From: JABCPE02 sp963516475
GTDB taxonomy: Bacteria > Bacteroidota > Bacteroidia > Flavobacteriales > Weeksellaceae
Length of the DNA: 5,815 bases
Assembly: GCA_963516475.1 (NCBI GenBank)
Contig: CAUQBR010000033.1
Location: forward strand, 1-5,815
Direction: 5' to 3'
The notes under the pieces: model-generated
Databases searched by the model: none
What the model saw: only the letters and a program-made list of their open reading frames with translations
Told to the model about the DNA's origin: nothing
Translations under genes and position numbers: made by a program
Part shown: in pieces, positions 5,046 to 5,815 of the stretch
How the letters are laid out: each line of letters opens with the position of its first letter
Position numbering within the stretch: position 1 is the first letter of the stretch

Positions 5046-5665
5046 TCGATTTAGCTGAAATCAACCCTGATTGGGCAGGACAAAAGGTGTATATGCTGTG
5101 TCCGTTTGAGCCTTACGGTGGCTATATTGGCGATAATACCACCGAATATCACAATGAATATACCGCACCTAACTGGTTAGCTTTCCGCCTAACTGATGAT
5201 AATAAGTTCGAGTTTCTCGGTAAGGAAGGATATTTTGAGCGAACCGACATTCACGGCTGGGATTTCAATTCCGAAGAAGAAAAGGAACTACAAGAAATGC
5301 AGAAAGGCTACGAAAAAAGTAAAGCAAATTTCGAGAGATACGGTTCATTGGTGAGTTTACAATATCCTGAATATGATGGGAAACCTAACTTTACTAAATT
5401 TTTAGATATATTAGGAGGACATATAATAGGAGGAAATTGGGTAGGTACAATTAGTAGCAAAGAATATCCAAAGGCTTTTGATATGAAATTAGAGTATGAA
5501 AACCAATCCTCTCCTGACTGGATTAAAATTTCATACCAAGGAAATCCATTTTACTTTATTGCAGATACCGCAAGTTATAATTGGTGTGGGGGGCATATCG
5601 ATGCTATCATTATGCTTTACGAGCCTGTAAGCCGTATCGTGCTATTCACTTTTGATTATTCGTAA
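4925..5665 (+). CDS. Hypothetical protein, first of two tandem paralogs
   Basis: I do not recognise this 246-residue protein. It has no signal peptide or membrane segment, so it is probably cytoplasmic. It is acidic and rich in aromatic residues, with a charged, probably helical stretch at about 112-138 (many Glu and Lys) between two likely beta-rich parts. The first part contains PFEPYGGYIGDNTTEYHNEY near 59-78; the last contains a Gly-rich LGGHIIGGNW near 162-171 and YNWCGGH near 217-223. The end is loosely reminiscent of YwqG/DUF1963 proteins or of small immunity-type proteins, but I cannot support either. It begins 19 bases after mdh. The first 120 bases are nearly identical to the start of the next gene. 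G+C drops from about 42-45% to about 28-35% near position 5335, suggesting the 3' portion has a different history. No motif suggests an enzyme. Confidence 0.72.
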   Translation: MNSREEIQELNDHLQAFPKAENIFVKEQPWLKNHFLPLMSIDLAEINPDWAGQKVYMLCPFEPYGGYIGDNTTEYHNEYTAPNWLAFRLTDDNKFEFLGKEGYFERTDIHGWDFNSEEEKELQEMQKGYEKSKANFERYGSLVSLQYPEYDGKPNFTKFLDILGGHIIGGNWVGTISSKEYPKAFDMKLEYENQSSPDWIKISYQGNPFYFIADTASYNWCGGHIDAIIMLYEPVSRIVLFTFDYS

Positions 5666-5694
5666 GAAAAATAAATTAATTAATATAAAAAACA

Positions 5695-5815
5695 ATGACG
5701 ACAAGAGAAGAAATCCAAGAACTGAACGACCATTTGCAGGCGTTCCCTAAAGCAGAAGACATTTTTGTAAAAGAGCAACCGTGGCTCAAAAATCATTTTC
5801 TGCCCCTGATGAGTA
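5695..5815 (+). CDS. Second tandem paralog of the hypothetical protein, cut by window edge
   Basis: The frame opens at ATG 5695, 29 bases after the previous stop, and runs open to the right edge: 40 complete codons plus one base. The protein repeats the N-terminus of the preceding gene almost exactly, differing at residues 2-3 (Thr-Thr instead of Asn-Ser) and at Asp22 (Asn in the first copy); FVKEQPWLKNHFLPLMS is unchanged. The short AT-rich gap holds no visible terminator or promoter, so the two copies are probably co-transcribed. Whether the C-terminal half is also shared cannot be seen here. Function unknown, as for its neighbour. Confidence 0.8.
   Translation, partial: MTTREEIQELNDHLQAFPKAEDIFVKEQPWLKNHFLPLMS
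5695..5815 (+). repeat. Direct repeat, copy 2 (5' end of second paralog)
   Basis: Partner of the segment at 4925-5045, about 95% identical over 121 bases. The match is still running when the window ends, so the true repeat is longer. Such high identity, including at third codon positions, points to a recent duplication or to gene conversion. Confidence 0.9.

Noticed and set aside
4925..5665. Assignment of the unknown gene to DUF1963/YwqG or to an immunity-protein family.
   Set aside because: Only a vague similarity near the C-terminus is visible; no diagnostic motif can be pointed to without a profile search.

Overview
The window looks like a piece of a Bacteroidota chromosome, most likely Flavobacteriia and probably the Chryseobacterium/Weeksellaceae group. 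The evidence is an AT-rich genome, A-rich ribosome entry regions without clear Shine-Dalgarno sequences, and several matches to the Bacteroidota promoter consensus (TTTG, about 19 bases, TAnnTTTG). The genus call is inference; the promoter style is seen directly.

Layout. Positions 1-3826 are all on the minus strand. In transcription order they hold cysE (serine O-acetyltransferase, 3826-2999), a regulated leader (2995-2784), cysK (cysteine synthase, 2783-1854), an intrinsic terminator (1846-1821), a small YvlD/phage-holin-family-4 membrane protein (1771-1436), and glnS (glutaminyl-tRNA synthetase, starting at 1379 and running off the left edge). On the plus strand, diverging from cysE across a 152-base gap, lie mdh (malate dehydrogenase, 3979-4905), an unrecognised 246-residue gene (4925-5665), and the start of a nearly identical second copy of it (5695 to the right edge). 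No gene-free stretch exceeds 300 bases. I see no RNA genes, insertion sequences or CRISPR.

The most interesting part is the 215-base gap between cysE and cysK. It contains a textbook Bacteroidota promoter, then a 22-codon open reading frame with two adjacent cysteine codons directly after two methionine codons, then a strong hairpin followed by six T's, all upstream of cysK. A 10-base-pair alternative pairing (with four G.U pairs) can be drawn between the last third of the small ORF and the 5' arm of the hairpin. This is the architecture of ribosome-mediated transcription attenuation: a ribosome starved for cysteinyl-tRNA would stall and permit cysK expression, while a freely moving one would allow termination. 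The elements are seen in the sequence; the mechanism is inferred.

How the genes work together. CysE makes O-acetylserine and CysK converts it with sulfide to cysteine. CysE ends in isoleucine, the residue known in other bacteria to dock into the CysK active site, so the pair may also form a cysteine synthase complex. The mdh-side gene pair is unrelated to cysteine; its tandem copies and a sharp change of base composition inside the first copy suggest recent duplication and a mosaic history.
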